Source of the DNA: Phymatolithon calcareum | Lineage: Eukaryota; Rhodophyta; Florideophyceae; Hapalidiales | Length of the DNA: 64,000 nucleotides | Assembly (NCBI GenBank): GCA_977006965.1 | Contig: OZ345365.1 | Span: forward strand, 2,046,001-2,110,000 | Reading direction: 5' to 3' | Shown here: positions 30,881-42,175 of the stretch, in pieces | How positions within the stretch are numbered: the first letter of the stretch is position 1 | How the letters are laid out: each line of letters opens with the position of its first letter | Notes under the pieces: model-generated | Database searches by the model: none | Seen by the model: the letters and a program-made list of their open reading frames with translations, nothing else | Told to the model about the DNA's origin: nothing | Made by a program: the position numbers and the translations under genes

Positions 30881-31992
30881 AAAAAAGATCGCGAGGAGAG
30901 GCTGAACGGACCGAACGGACCACAAAAGACACAAGACAAGTTTCCGGCGCGGGCGCCCGTGCCCGCGCCGGCGCAAGAGGCCGCAGCGATTGAGCTGCGC
31001 AAAGCGCTTTTTTTCGGCGGTAATCCCGCCGGAAATGGCTGGCACGATCGCGGACGCGCTCGCCTGGGACTCGGCGAATTGAGAACTCGCCACGTTCGAA
31101 ATGCCAGACTCAAACCCGCCGTCGTCGGATTTCGAAGAAATCTTGCAAATTTAAGCGGATTTGATACAGGCCTGCTATCATAACCGGTCCGGCCACGCGT
31201 GCACCTGTGCGTCACATGAAGGAGACAAGAGCAGAGCCAGGAATTTTTCCCCGCTCCAAGGCAGGGTTTTTGAAATGGCATGAGCTGTGCCCCGGCTTCC
31301 CCATGGGAGAAGACTATCACCTTCTGGTAGTTTGGTAGTACACGGATTCCGCCCTGAGTGGTGTGCCGCAATGCTCAAGGAATCTGGGAGAGAGGACAGA
31401 AGGAGTTGAAAGAAGGTAACAAGATGACCAGCTACCGTGTGCATCCTAAATGGTTTTCAACCTGGGTCATACCTTTGAAGGACGGCGGCTGAAGATTGGC
31501 TGCGTAGAGATTTAGATGTTAAGCTCCCCGAAGCTCTGCACTTTGTGCGGCTCAGAGCTGTTGTGACGTCAAATACCACTCGTATATGTTAAAGTCTACT
31601 CAGCATCAGGTTCTTGCGTCATGAGCGCTCTGACGACATGCTCTCGCTTCGGTCGGACGGACATCGTCAAGTTGAGGGTGCAACCACGGAAAGAGGCGTG
31701 CGAACGATGGGGGAGAGTCGAATGTAGCAGGCTCAATTCAGTATGTAAGCAAAAGAGTAGAAACGGAGTGGGGACAGCACATCGACAAAAATAGAAGAGC
31801 GAGAGTGTATCGATGCGTGGTACGTGCTCGTCCGCAGGATACTGCTGCAATGCGTACCCAGAACATATGCCTCTCTCCTTGGCGATATCCCAAACCAAAG
31901 TATCGAATCGTCCATAAAAGACGCTTCCGACAACAGCAAGTGGAGTCGCATGATGCTTTCTAGACGTGCGAGCCCCTTAGGGGAATATAGCA
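30881..31992. other. GC-rich hairpin and gene-free DNA
   Basis: 30,944-30,971 forms a hairpin with 11-bp GC-only arms directly after the oxoprolinase fragment, inside a GC-rich island (about 30,900-31,100). An open frame there (30,764-31,183) is a fusion of pseudogene and island and is not credible as a gene. Nothing is recognised from 31,190 to 31,990. Confidence 0.5.
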
Positions 31993-32015
31993 ATCATCAT
32001 CATCATCATCATCAT
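31993..32015. repeat. (ATC)n microsatellite
   Basis: Seven to eight uninterrupted ATC trinucleotides. Just after it (about 32,085-32,150) an imperfect duplication of a CGGAAATAGCAGTATATTGC-like unit is seen. Confidence 0.95.
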
Positions 32016-33804
32016 GCGTGGTACGTTCGTCACCAGATCATATTCATATATGCTGGCCAATACGTATTGCAATTGGAAAGGAAAGTGCAATTTACGGAAA
32101 TAGCAGTATATTGCCGTAAATTGAAATAGCAGTATACTGCTCCCATTCCCTGTCTGAGAGGCAGTTCCCTGGCATGAAGGCTGTGAACGAGTACATAACT
32201 CGAGATGAAACAGTGCAAGTAGTTGACCGAAAGAACACTATCCAGGTGAACGCTAACGATCGTGTTAGGATCAGCACAGCTGGGTGCTCTGGTTATGGAT
32301 TTGACATGCCTCGCAAATAATACTATTTTCATTGTCATATTTTTGATGGACCGCTGTATGGAAATAGACTTCCCGGAGAAGCGATGCTATAAGGTAATCC
32401 TTAAGGACCTACATTCCCATCTTAGATTTTCACTTTTATTTTTTATGAGCTTGGGAATCCGAGAAGTTCATTGGACACTTTCTGTTATGGCAGGACATAA
32501 TTGGCTAGGCAAAAAAAGTCCTCGCGCCGTGGAAACTTTTTCTAGAAATTCTCAGCAGAGGGTTCCTTCGAAAATCGGGACATCTCTTTAAACGCGCAGT
32601 TTAAGACCACTTCCTGATCCGTTCTTCGCATTTTGGAAACTATTATAGAAAGGCGAGAATGTAGGTTATCCAAAAATCATAAAAAATCAAAGAAAGTGGA
32701 TGAAATAACGAGTGTAGAGCACTTTTCGTAATTCTGATCTTCAAAACGAATCGCCTACAAAGATGGACATTTATCTCGAAGAGGACTCTATGAATTTCTT
32801 ATTGCCTCGGTCAAAAGTTTCAAATGGTTGTAGACTACCACATAAAATCGAACGTCTGGGTGGCAAAAAAGTTCGCGCCGCGAGACCAAAAGTTTTTTAA
32901 AATGGGCAAGAGAACAGGCGAAAAATATAGTAAAATTCACGTTGCGCCCCGACGAGAAGCTGAAACTGTTCGAAGGAAACGCAGTAAGCATTTTTCCGTA
33001 ATGATTGATTAGAGGCGAACATTGGAAACTTTCGCTGACTTCATATTTGATAATATTTCACTTGTTCCTCTCAGTTTCTTTTAACTGAATACAGTCCCGT
33101 CGGTACAAACGATATAATTAAAATTTTTATCCAGTTTATGAGCATTGTTTCGACCAGTGAGAGCGCTGCAAAGATGGGGAAGTAGGTCCTTAATAATAAG
33201 ACTGATAAATCTAACACTACTCAAGTAAACATCGAATTAGTATCCAGAGATTCTAATGCATCATTGGTATATCAATTCTGATCAGAGAGCATGATATCAC
33301 CAGGCCAAATCAATTACCAAATTGTCCATAATGTATCAAAATATTATCAAAATTGCCATCCGTCATCAATAACGAATCATTATTGAATCAAACTTGTATC
33401 ACCATAAATCACTCGGCGAGTTTCGATTTTTCAATTTTCGAAAATCGATCGAAGCTACTTTTACCATTTTTCCCTTCCCATATCTTCGCTTTGTACGGAT
33501 ATCAAAGCTTTTCTAGTGGTTCATGTGGAGAAAATGTGTACATCTAACTATTTGTGTGGAAAAAAAGTCCGGAAGGCTGGTTAAGCGCTTAAAAAATAAC
33601 AACTAAAATCCATTTTGTGAGGAAAATATCAGTTCTCCGGCTTTTTGAGGATAGATTTCGACGCAGTGAATTGGTACTTCTCCCCAAAGTTTGGTTTATT
33701 ATTTGGTTTTAGTGATCTAATCGCAACTCCCTCATAAACCACAGCACAGTGAAATAATGGAACTCCACACATAGATAGAAAAGCGAGTGTGGGGTTGTTA
33801 ATCG
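32016..33804. other. AT-rich, no gene seen
   Basis: No ORF with recognisable motifs. GGCAAAAAAAGTCC-TCGCGCCG at about 32,508 and GGCAAAAAAGTTCGCGCCG at about 32,862 are similar and may mark an old repeat. Confidence 0.4.
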
Positions 33805-34170
33805 CACAAGTTGGCACACTGGCTGTGGTCGGGTTGTTCCCTGGCAAAACGCCGAGAGCGCAGCTTCGCGGGGACCATTATAGAAAAAGAATTGGATGAA
33901 AGATGACTTGGCAATATGAGAAATGGATCAATGGAAGAATCTGGAAGCCGCTTCGCGGCTGTGATGCTTACAGTGTAAGCACATGTAAGCAGTGTAAAGC
34001 ATCTGTAAGCCGTAAGCAGCAGTTCTAGAGTTTGCCCTTCGTGATCTTTCATGGTGTAAGTACGCATCGAAACCTACGGTACTGTAATGACTGTAATGCT
34101 ACCTGTAAGGGCTTGCAGTAAATGCAAGCTGTAATGACATTTTGAAGCGAGCTAGCCTTATAGGAAATGA
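33805..34170 (-). mobile_element. element S copy 2
   Basis: Reverse-orientation copy of 26,110-26,470. It contains five or more TGTAAGC motifs (33,970-34,020) and GGCTGTGGTCGGGTTGTTCC at its left. A short hairpin follows at about 34,208-34,232 (GTAGAGATAT/ATATCTCTAC). Non-coding. Confidence 0.55.
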
Positions 34171-34233
34171 AGGGTACAAGTGCAAGACTGTAACTTACAA
34201 TTAGAAAAGTAGAGATATGGCGGATATCTCTAC

Positions 34234-35378
34234 GTTTGGTGACTGACTTACATTCTCGTACATATCAAGCTTTTTGATAGCCTAAAATTGTTTTATGAAT
34301 GCCTCTAGAATCTGCTATGTGAGACGCAAGTTTTTGTTAACGATTTCTTTCCCGTAGCTTGGTGTCTATAGAATAAAGGGCTTTATTGGAGTCCCAATAA
34401 TAAAATCGACTGGCCTGCTCTACGAAAAAATATGCAAAATTGGTCTTAGAATTTTTGCATTCAATTGATTCGAAAACACCTGTATTAACCGAAAAATTGT
34501 CTTGAACAGAAACACTACTTACAGATGATTAGCTGGCATAAGGTAATAGTTTCTGATCCCTAGTGCAATAGAAAAGAGAGGGAAAAAGTGCAGCTAATGC
34601 TCAAGCTAGCTTTTATTGAAATCTGTACTCTCTTCCAGGCTATTAAAGTATTCTGGAGACCTCAAAGCAGTACATGAAGCAGATAATGTCAATAAGGCTC
34701 AAATTGACGATAAAAGAGAATTGAAGATATACGGACAAAACCCCACAGATACCGCACATTTTGAAAGTGTAAGAGAACAGGGGTACTTTTCAATTGGGTA
34801 GAAAAATATAGATAATAGACAGTGATGATATTACGGAGATCCTTATACGAAGGACTTCTGGCATGAACAGCAATTTCACAAATAAAGATATCAAAGAGGT
34901 GGCATACTTGAAGTACATCTTAGCCTCGTTAGGCAAGAATTTACATCAAAAGAAATATTTTCAAAAATTCTTTCGACCATGATACAAAGTCTCCCACGTA
35001 GAGGACAAGTTCAAAGATTTCAATTTTGACTACTATTTATTTTTTAAATGTGGTTTTAGAGACCGTATGTATCACGAATTTGCATACTATGAGTGGAAAA
35101 ATAGCACCGTTTTACCGGGCAGACCGGTTTAGTCTTCATATGCATAGATTCTACGTCCTATGCAGTACAATACTAACAACAGGTTGAAATCTCGGGTACA
35201 GTATGCTATTCGTATTTTAGCTCACAATCTATTGTATGCATTGCACAAGTCACATTTTCCTAGAACTAGAGCTAGAGAGAAAATAATGGCTCTCCATGCT
35301 CAATCGATAATTGTGTGAGATTAGCAACGGCAAGAAAGCAAATAGAATGCCTGTGAAGGCTGTGGCGGAAACGATGGC
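34234..35378. other. no intact gene; flank of Harbinger remnant
   Basis: AT-rich DNA with only short ORFs. The right part may contain the 3' end of the Harbinger element whose coding region ends at 35,379, but I could not find its terminal inverted repeat. Confidence 0.4.
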
Positions 35379-36193
35379 TCAAAACAAAAAATGCATCAGA
35401 CTGCTATTTGCCGTTCCATGTCTTGCGCGTACAATGGATATAACTCTTTCGTCTTCCGCTTCAATTATGCCATCTCGAACACAAGATTCGCCCTGATAGC
35501 CTTTGTCCGCTATTACACATTCATTCTCCAAGAGTCTATGCTTCATCCGGGATCTAAAACTTTTGATGTCTGGATTCGAACCGCAAGAAAAGGGTCCAAA
35601 AACCCAAACGATGTCTTCAGTTTCAATCGAAATGCCGACCTCGTAGCGCACTCCTGGACCATGATTCTTATGAGAATACTATTCTGGACTAAAAGGCTAT
35701 GGTTCCCGAATTCTACAGTCTGCACCATCAACAGACACAAAACAGACCCTATCTGAGTGGTCAACTTTGTATTCTTTTCCTAAAAGTCGATTACTCCAAG
35801 CAACCTGACAAGGGTAACTTGCTCAATTTAGTGCCACAGCCAAACCAAGAACGAAAATTTTAGGAATTGGAAACTTACCACGTGGAGCTCTGAAATCAGC
35901 ATGACAAATATCCAAACCCATTTCCGGAATGTCTTCTCGTCAACTTTACAGATCGCACAGTGTACAAATTCGCTGCCATACACTTTCAAGAATAGCAATG
36001 CCCAGAGGAGATGATTCGGTGCTGAGTAAGACGGAACGCGCGGCGCAACTTGGTTCCACGTTTCTGTGGCGACATCAACAGAGACTCCGAACAGTGCTCG
36101 AAAGCGTCTGATTTGCACAATATTGTACAGTCCGCAAGCGTTCCGTAACATAGGACGGGCATGGTGTTCGATATCGTCCGCGGTGATAGGCAT
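35379..36193 (-). pseudogene. Harbinger-type DDE transposase, dead, with one intron
   Basis: Exon 1 (36,193-35,879) encodes ACGLYNIVQIRRFRALFGVS and WALLFLKVYGSE, the usual N-terminal part. A 74-nt intron (35,878-35,805) has donor GTAAGT and acceptor CAG. Exon 2 continues in frame: VDGADCRIREP, TAG, PFSPE, TAG, YSHKNHGPG, then VRYEVGISIETEDIVWVFGP and CVIADKGYQGESC, ending at TGA. The first two catalytic aspartates (DGADC, ADKGY) are present. The third acidic residue, expected in RARHE, reads glycine (RARHGTAN). With two in-frame TAG codons as well, the enzyme is inactive. Such transposases cut and paste DNA with terminal inverted repeats. Confidence 0.88.
35805..35878 (-). other. 74-nt spliceosomal intron in Harbinger transposase
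   Basis: Removing it joins ISELHV to VAWSNRLLGKEYK and keeps one frame into the catalytic core. GTAAGT at the donor and a CAG acceptor are present. It is the only intron in the window supported by protein continuity. Confidence 0.8.
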
Positions 36194-36334
36194 GACGGAC
36201 AGCGCTTCGGAGATGGAAGTCTATTTCCTCAGCTGGCCATCGAGTACTCCAATTTATGTTTGGCTATTTTGCTGACAACTATGATTCATCTGCAAACTAT
36301 TTCTTTGAAATAATAATTATTGAGTTTATGTTAA

Positions 36335-37841
36335 CCCCCTCGTACTGCTACAATTGAGGTTTATTGGGACACAGTAAAATAATTCTTTTGCGAGGCCCAC
36401 GCGCATCAAAACACGTCATAGAGTATTTCCTGTCCTTCCGCATGTGTATGCGCTCGTACTGAACAAGTTTGGATTGAGGTCGCGCAGGGTACGCGAAGCT
36501 ACAAGCAAAGCCGCGATTTTCGTGTCCAAATATGCCTATTCGTTCAGATGATGTAGACAGTTAGCAGTTGCGCGTTCGGATATTATTTCAAGGTGGATGT
36601 CTTCTCAAGCACAGTACCTGGACCTTTTTTTCCGTTTTCACAAAATCGGCTGAAAAAAAGGATATGGGCAGTTCTACATCGAGCAAAACATTCGAATTTG
36701 GCCCCTAAACTGAGCTTTTCGGCCTGCGTGTCCTTTGCGCTTCATCTGTGTACCTAATGAGCAACGATCTGACTATAAGTCATTGCTTCCTAGATGGGAA
36801 ATGTGTTTTCATGATGAGAGGAGCTTGGCAGACCACGAGAGAGCCATGTATGCTCTTAGTGCCTTCAAAAAATAGCATTCACGATCGGTCGCCATGCAGA
36901 TAGGAATGTACATTATGAAGGCAGTCGCAGATGGAGGAATGGCAGGATCAATTGAGGACTTTGTTTTGCTCTTGACACTTCTCAACCCAGAAAAACTAGA
37001 GTCGTATCATGGAGCAGAGGAGTACGTATCGCAGAAGGTGGTCTGGAGAGAGAGCTCCATGAATTCGACTGGAAGGTACAGTTCTGATGTGTACCGCTGT
37101 CATTAGCGGTACATACTAGCTCGTCGCATGGGTGATTCTCGCCGTGTAGATGAAGGATCGCGCAACGGGATATCACCGGAGATCAATAGTGCTCTACGAG
37201 CGTACAAATGGCAAGATTCCAACTTCCATGAGTCTTAGGTAGTGGACAATGCGATACTGCGCACTCTTGGCAAATCAGAGATAGAAAAATTCCATAGTCT
37301 GGGTCTTTATTGGTTTCTAGTGCCTTTTCTCCAAGGTATGTAGGCTATAGCGGCTTCTAAAATCCCCGAAACATAAAGGTGCCCTACAATCAGGGCATGC
37401 GAACCGCTCATACCTGCACAACGAAGGAGCACGGGGTTCTTCAGAGCTATCTATATTTGTGCTTCCCTTGCAGCGGACGTCCAATCCGAGAACTTGACGA
37501 AGTTAAAATGTATGCGCTCTCTGTGATTCTGATGGTAAAGCTTCTGAACTGCTTCCTTCCTGTGTACGTCACTCTCTACAGTATAGATCCAACAAAACTT
37601 ACTCATGCTCTGAAAAACTGCAAACATAACATTCCTAAGACCCTAATGGTACGACGAACGTAGATTAAAATGGTGCTGGGGCCCAGTAACAGCGATCAAT
37701 ACCCCGAAAGGTGGATTTTAAGACCCGAAATGGACTATCATTGAATTATTCTAACAATAAAATCTGCAAAAAGTATCCACAAAATAAGAATGACCCAAAC
37801 AGGACAGATTTGTCCAGAAATGGATGTGCAGTACGAGAGGG
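36335..37841. mobile_element. piggyBac-like DNA transposon remnant
   Basis: 1,507 bp exactly flanked by TTAA (36,331-36,334 and 37,842-37,845), with terminal inverted repeats CCCCCTCGTACTGC (left) and CCCTCTCGTACTGC (right, reverse complement), 13 of 14 matching. TTAA target duplication with CCC-starting ends is the piggyBac hallmark. Inside, 36,894-37,106 and 37,379-37,663 (+) hold short frames. The second (FLPVYVTLYSIDPTKLTHAL) is faintly like the piggyBac transposase region before the third catalytic aspartate. It is too decayed to be active and about 1 kb shorter than a full element. Confidence 0.85.
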
Positions 37842-38531
37842 TTAAATCCTGCTGATTGGCCGTTTAGAGCTGGGTAAAAAGACATGTTTCCCGTACTCCC
37901 CAGAATCTTCTGCAGCGCCATCATGCTTGGAAGCTGAACATATCAATGCGCCTCAGCATTCATGGCATACTTAGAGCAGCTACAAACTCTTAATCGTCTT
38001 CCAACCCCAAAGCATTGTCTACTAGACTTTCAATCAACATTCTCTGCACGAAGAGCAATTCTAAATCGCAGCTCAAAGGGTTAACAATGGTCGATCTCGA
38101 AGCAGATGATTTATCACCCGGAACAACTACTCTCATCGCAGTGCACAGCCCCTCGTCGTTCGCTGGGACACCTGTCCAGAACGCAAGCGGTGACGGAGAT
38201 AGTGGCCTCTTTACAATGGCCACTGAGAGTGCAACTTGCTAGAGGGTTCGGATCCAGTTGATCAGCTTTACTGTGAATACTAGACTACCAAAACCTTAAT
38301 CCATTGGACCGTGCACACTACAAGCAATAAAGTGTTTGGTTCTTGGCCGTCCCTTTCTCTTTGTGGTACACAAAGCTACCGTTTCCCACACAACTCTATT
38401 GCCAAGACATTGAAATACAAGCAAAACGAACTAAGCAAACACAATACGTGAGAGAATTCAATTCCTATAGTGGACATATCGTCGTGACGGAACAAAAGCA
38501 ATTATGGACGGAGATGTAACGAACTGCGACT

Positions 38532-39896
38532 TCATTCAAGTATAGCAGAAAAGATATTACCTACTGCATCTAGAACATTTGTTCCAGTATCACCATCGAC
38601 TTCATCAGGCTCACCGGCCTGGGTGTCAACTTCGCCGCTTTCATCACCGGTTGCGTTAGAAGTATCTATGGCCATTGATTCAATCTCGTTTGCAGTATCA
38701 ACGTCGTCAGAGGCGAAATCATTCCAAATACCAGCGGTGTGTCCAGCACCAAGTAGCAGAGCGCCCAAATGCGCCGCTCTGATAACCGTCCCGAATCCAG
38801 CTACCAAATTCTGCACACCACTTTTTTCCAAGATTTGCTTATTGTTCACTGCATTTTTTCCATTTCTGTGCACCGAATTTATGTACTGTCGCGTATACAA
38901 CGCGAGCGCTTGATAGCAACAGAAACAGGAGCAGCAGCTCCACAGCGGACACCAGCCGCTACTTTACTTCACTTCAACCTCGTTCGCCAAACCGAGCAGA
39001 CAGCTCGATTAAACACAGCAACACCAACCGACCAACACAGATCGATAACACAGCTGTAGAACCAACACCCCCCCGGTCCTTCCTCCTTGTCCTAGCCCGT
39101 CCATGGTCCGCGCTTAAATACCTTCCACACCCACGACACGCGGGGAACTGCCCCGGCATCTGCAGGGGTATGGCAGCGGTCGCGTGAGCGCACAGCGACC
39201 GCACCAGAGCGACAAACATGTGCTCAAAACATCCCGTGCGCAACGGAAACGCCAACCGGAAATCCCCTTCCGGTACTCAATTCAGGGCCACTGGCGCACG
39301 CGGTCGACACGCGCGCCGCCCATTAATTACTCTCGTACACGACCGTGAAACTCACGTCGCCATCGCGCCACTGCCGTGAGCGCTAGCGCCGCCTCTTGCA
39401 AGATTCAGACCGACGCGCCCAATTCACTGTGTCAGTCCGCCCTGCGCATCCCAAGCAGTCATTCCCGCATTCCCACGGCCGTCCACACGCCGCCTCGCGT
39501 ATGCCACTCGCATGGGCGCCACGAGTAAATTGTCGAGATAGCAAGCGCGGGGAATCACGGTTCGCAACCGAAGTCCATACGAGAGCAATTCCAACAGTTC
39601 CACGATTAGATTGACCGTTACCCGCTCGACTGACACGTATGACACCCGCGACGGCCTTGCTTACAGGTACCAGGTTTTTTATCCGCAACAGTACTGGTCC
39701 TTCGTGCCATTGTACGTTCCCGAATACTTGTGCCGCACATCTCCTTGTAAATAGCGGATGCCGGTGGAGGATTTCTGAACTCCCTCACCGGTTTGCACGA
39801 AACTTGATACGTTGGTGGACTTTCCCCCTTCAACTTCCGCAAGGAGGTGTAAGAGATTGGATTCGCTGTCCTCGGCGACTTGCACATTGACTACCA
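38532..39896 (-). pseudogene. small multicopy gene, copy B (split by solo-LTR-like element)
   Basis: Start MVVNVQVAED at 39,896. The frame is intact to the GTAC at 39,691, then interrupted by 804 bp. It resumes at 38,883 with INSVHRNGKNAVNNKQILEK, the hydrophobic core and a shorter acidic tail ending AVGNIFSAILE (stop at 38,532). Apart from the insertion no stop or shift is seen, so the hit is recent. The tail differs from copy C after VDTQA, showing that the paralogues diverge mostly at the C-terminus. Confidence 0.85.
38887..39690. mobile_element. solo-LTR-like element (TG...CA, GTAC target), copy 2
   Basis: 804 bp, TGTCGCG...CGCAACA, between GTAC repeats (38,883-38,886 and 39,691-39,694). 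The undisturbed site is visible at 57,717-57,720 in block delta, where the bases on both sides join without a gap. It matches 376-1,233 along its whole length with small indels. Confidence 0.9.
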
Positions 39897-41414
39897 TTGT
39901 TCTTGGGGCTTGCAAACGCGGAATACGGAAAAATTGCTCGGGGCAGGACTTGCAGTGCGATATTAAGAGAATCGGTGCTTTTCGTGCGACACAGAGCAAA
40001 ATGTAGGGCGCAAGAAGCAGGTAGCACAAAGCAACTTTGCTGCCGTGCAGATCAAGAATGTGAGTTGCTTTATATAAGGTAAACTGTTTGAGGTGTGTAT
40101 AAAACTTATATCCCACAATTGAGAATTTGCTTTCAAGTGTTATTTGAAACGCATTATTATTCTGCAGAACCTACACGTACTCAGTGTAAACTGTGTGAAA
40201 AGTACCATGTCAAGGAGGGTAGGCCCTACGCGAAAATAATTGTTTCTGAACGCTTAAAAATATACACGTGCATATTCAGATTTCCGTAATTGGGCCTCCC
40301 GCACACGCCTCAAATCATGAATGGGGCTGGCGAGAGGTACGTAGAGCCGGGGAACAACCTGGGGACAGGTACTGTATTCCAGCGCATTGCATGAGAAACG
40401 GGCTACAGCGTCGTCGAAGGGTCTCAACGTCTAGCATCTGTGGACTTGGATGACAGATCACTCTTCGCTTTGTGTTGCTTTCCCTCAGATTTCACTTGGA
40501 AATCAGCGTTGCTGTGCCCTGAACTTCGAGAGGGCACTTTCCTCCGATTCGCTTTCCGCTAGCTTTCTCCTAAAATCGGGTTTGTTAGAACCACTTTGTG
40601 GCAGCTTTTTCATAGCGTTTTTGGCTACGTTTCCGTTCACAATCGAGCGAGTGAGAGGAACAATGATTTTTCGTCTCGTGGCGCAAAGAAAACCGGAAAT
40701 CTCTGTTGGCTCTGTGAACATTCCGTTGTGTATTTTCGAGCTTGACCTTGTTGTTATATTTCTATCCTGTGCATCGAAATTAAATATGACGTGTCGCTCC
40801 GTGACGGTTTACTGTCGATTTTAGGGGACAGACGAAGAGGAAATGGAGATTTTTATTTAAAAGTTACCAACGCATCAGCAGACGCTTGGGGCAACTTTGC
40901 AATTTCCAGACTTGCGTCCAGAGTGATTTGCGGCTAGAAGTTGCGACCCAGTATGGTAGGGTACCAAAACCTACCTCTGGTCCTTTAGCGGGCCTCATTT
41001 TAGGGGCTAGAGACTTGTCATGTATTAGAAACAAGTAACAAGGGAAAACAAATTTATCTGGGGCTCAAAATGCCTAGTCAGTGACTGCTGATGGAATGTG
41101 AGGTGATCTGTATGGGAACCTTGTAAATATAGACTTTCAGCTCATGCTGATGTTCCACGGTGATGTGGAATTAGGTTACCAGAAGATGAATGCCATGATC
41201 AAACTCTGACGGGGAGGGTTCGTCACCGCCAAGTACAAATTGCTTCCTTCTACTGTATTCGCACGTAGGGCACTGAATTGCGGCTGGTGAAAGCCAGGTC
41301 GCACATTTGGGGTGATGAGACGTCATAAACAACAGGTCATGTCGGCGTTGACTATGTTCGTTTTGTGGCACGGTTCTGTAAGACCCAATGTGCAGGTTGA
41401 AATTTCCTTTTGGT
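39897..41414. other. upstream region of copy B and shared beta/delta DNA
   Basis: 39,897-40,196 is the leader of the small gene, with a TATAAAACTTATATCCC stretch near 40,098. About 40,850-40,990 is a minus-strand copy of the SINE family seen at 2,254. 41,171-41,371 has a minus-strand frame shared with delta (HPKCATWLSP and GGDEPSP), suggesting an old coding exon. No intact gene. Confidence 0.5.
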
Positions 41415-41800
41415 AGAGGGGCCTTCTTGAGAATTCATCAAAATCGCGGCATAGACCCAGTCAAAAAGTCCTCATTACCAGTCATTATTTCGTGGACTGG
41501 TTACCAGGACGCGGCATAGGTTTTCAGTGGCTGAGTGTTGATTTGCAAACTTTCGCTTCAGATGTTTTTGCACACTTTTGAGCAAAAACTTGAAACATCA
41601 CGAAAAGTTTGGTTGAAAAGCAATTCCACTTCCGAAAACTAAAAATCGTTGTGAGAAAAATGTCCCATAGATGAGCACATCAGCCGCGCCATACCTATGC
41701 CGCGTCCTCATTACCAGTGAAAATATTTCGGACTGGATTTGAGGACTTTTCCAGACTGGTAGTGCGGACGCAAAAATCGAATTCTCAAGAAGGTCCCTCT
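41415..41800. mobile_element. foldback MITE, 386 bp
   Basis: Terminal inverted repeats of 22 bp, 21 of 22 matching, with sequence AGAGGGRCCTTCTTGAGAAT plus two more bases. Subterminal inverted repeats (AGGACGCGGCATAGG near 41,501 and its complement near 41,692) add to the foldback structure. Block delta has an uninterrupted site at about 59,980. The flanking triplets GGT/GAT are a possible imperfect 3-bp target duplication. No ORF; non-autonomous. Confidence 0.85.
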
Positions 41801-42175
41801 GATAGCAGAGCAGCCAATCACCTAGAGCGTCATGACCTGAATAATTTTAAAACTTGAGCAAGAGGAAGCGAGTGGCCCATGCAAATCAATGGCACATACA
41901 TCGGAAAGTTGTGTTGCGTTTATTTGGTATCATGGCGCTGGTGTCGTCAGCATAGAAGAATTGAGCTTGTGCGGCGTTTTGTGGGCTCATCAGCCCTATT
42001 CGCCACGTTTTTTCCCTAACAATCCGAATCTGGCGCTGGCGCCTGCTTTGCAATGGTGAATGCAGTTTAAGTCTGCCCGCAGACGTAAACTTTGAAGAAC
42101 CACATTGGGGCTTGTACAAGTGTGAGATCTACATTTATTGGCAGCCTCTCTATTGCGCATCTATTCATGACACTG
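41801..42175 (-). pseudogene. conserved minus-strand coding remnant (unknown)
   Basis: The frame 41,886-42,119 reads MYKPQCGSSKFTSAG, then KTWRIGLMSPQNAAQAQFFY. The delta counterpart (60,025-60,297) preserves WRIGLMSPQ and AAQAQFFYAD with several conservative changes, which hints at past coding function. I do not recognise it, and no start or complete domain is visible. Confidence 0.3.

Noticed and set aside
30764-31183. 139-aa ORF spanning the oxoprolinase end and a GC-rich island
   Set aside because: Only the first 40 or so codons resemble 5-oxoprolinase; the rest is GC-rich DNA open by composition.
31993-32015. CRISPR-like or regulatory repeat
   Set aside because: It is a plain trinucleotide microsatellite with no spacers.
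35695-35720. UAG reassigned as a sense codon (in-frame TAGs in Harbinger and Copia)
   Set aside because: Amylase, FkbM-like and gag-like frames end at TAG in the expected places, and the Harbinger copy has other inactivating changes, so ordinary nonsense mutation is simpler.
37990-38223. Minus-strand 77-aa frame conserved in delta
   Set aside because: It begins with GTG, and the delta copy has a TAG inside the same frame; the copy A counterpart is also broken. Treated as repeated flank, not a gene.
40450-40824. 124-aa plus-strand ORF in beta
   Set aside because: A 1-nt difference and substitutions in delta (58,986-59,231) break both this frame and its antisense frame; no recognisable motif.
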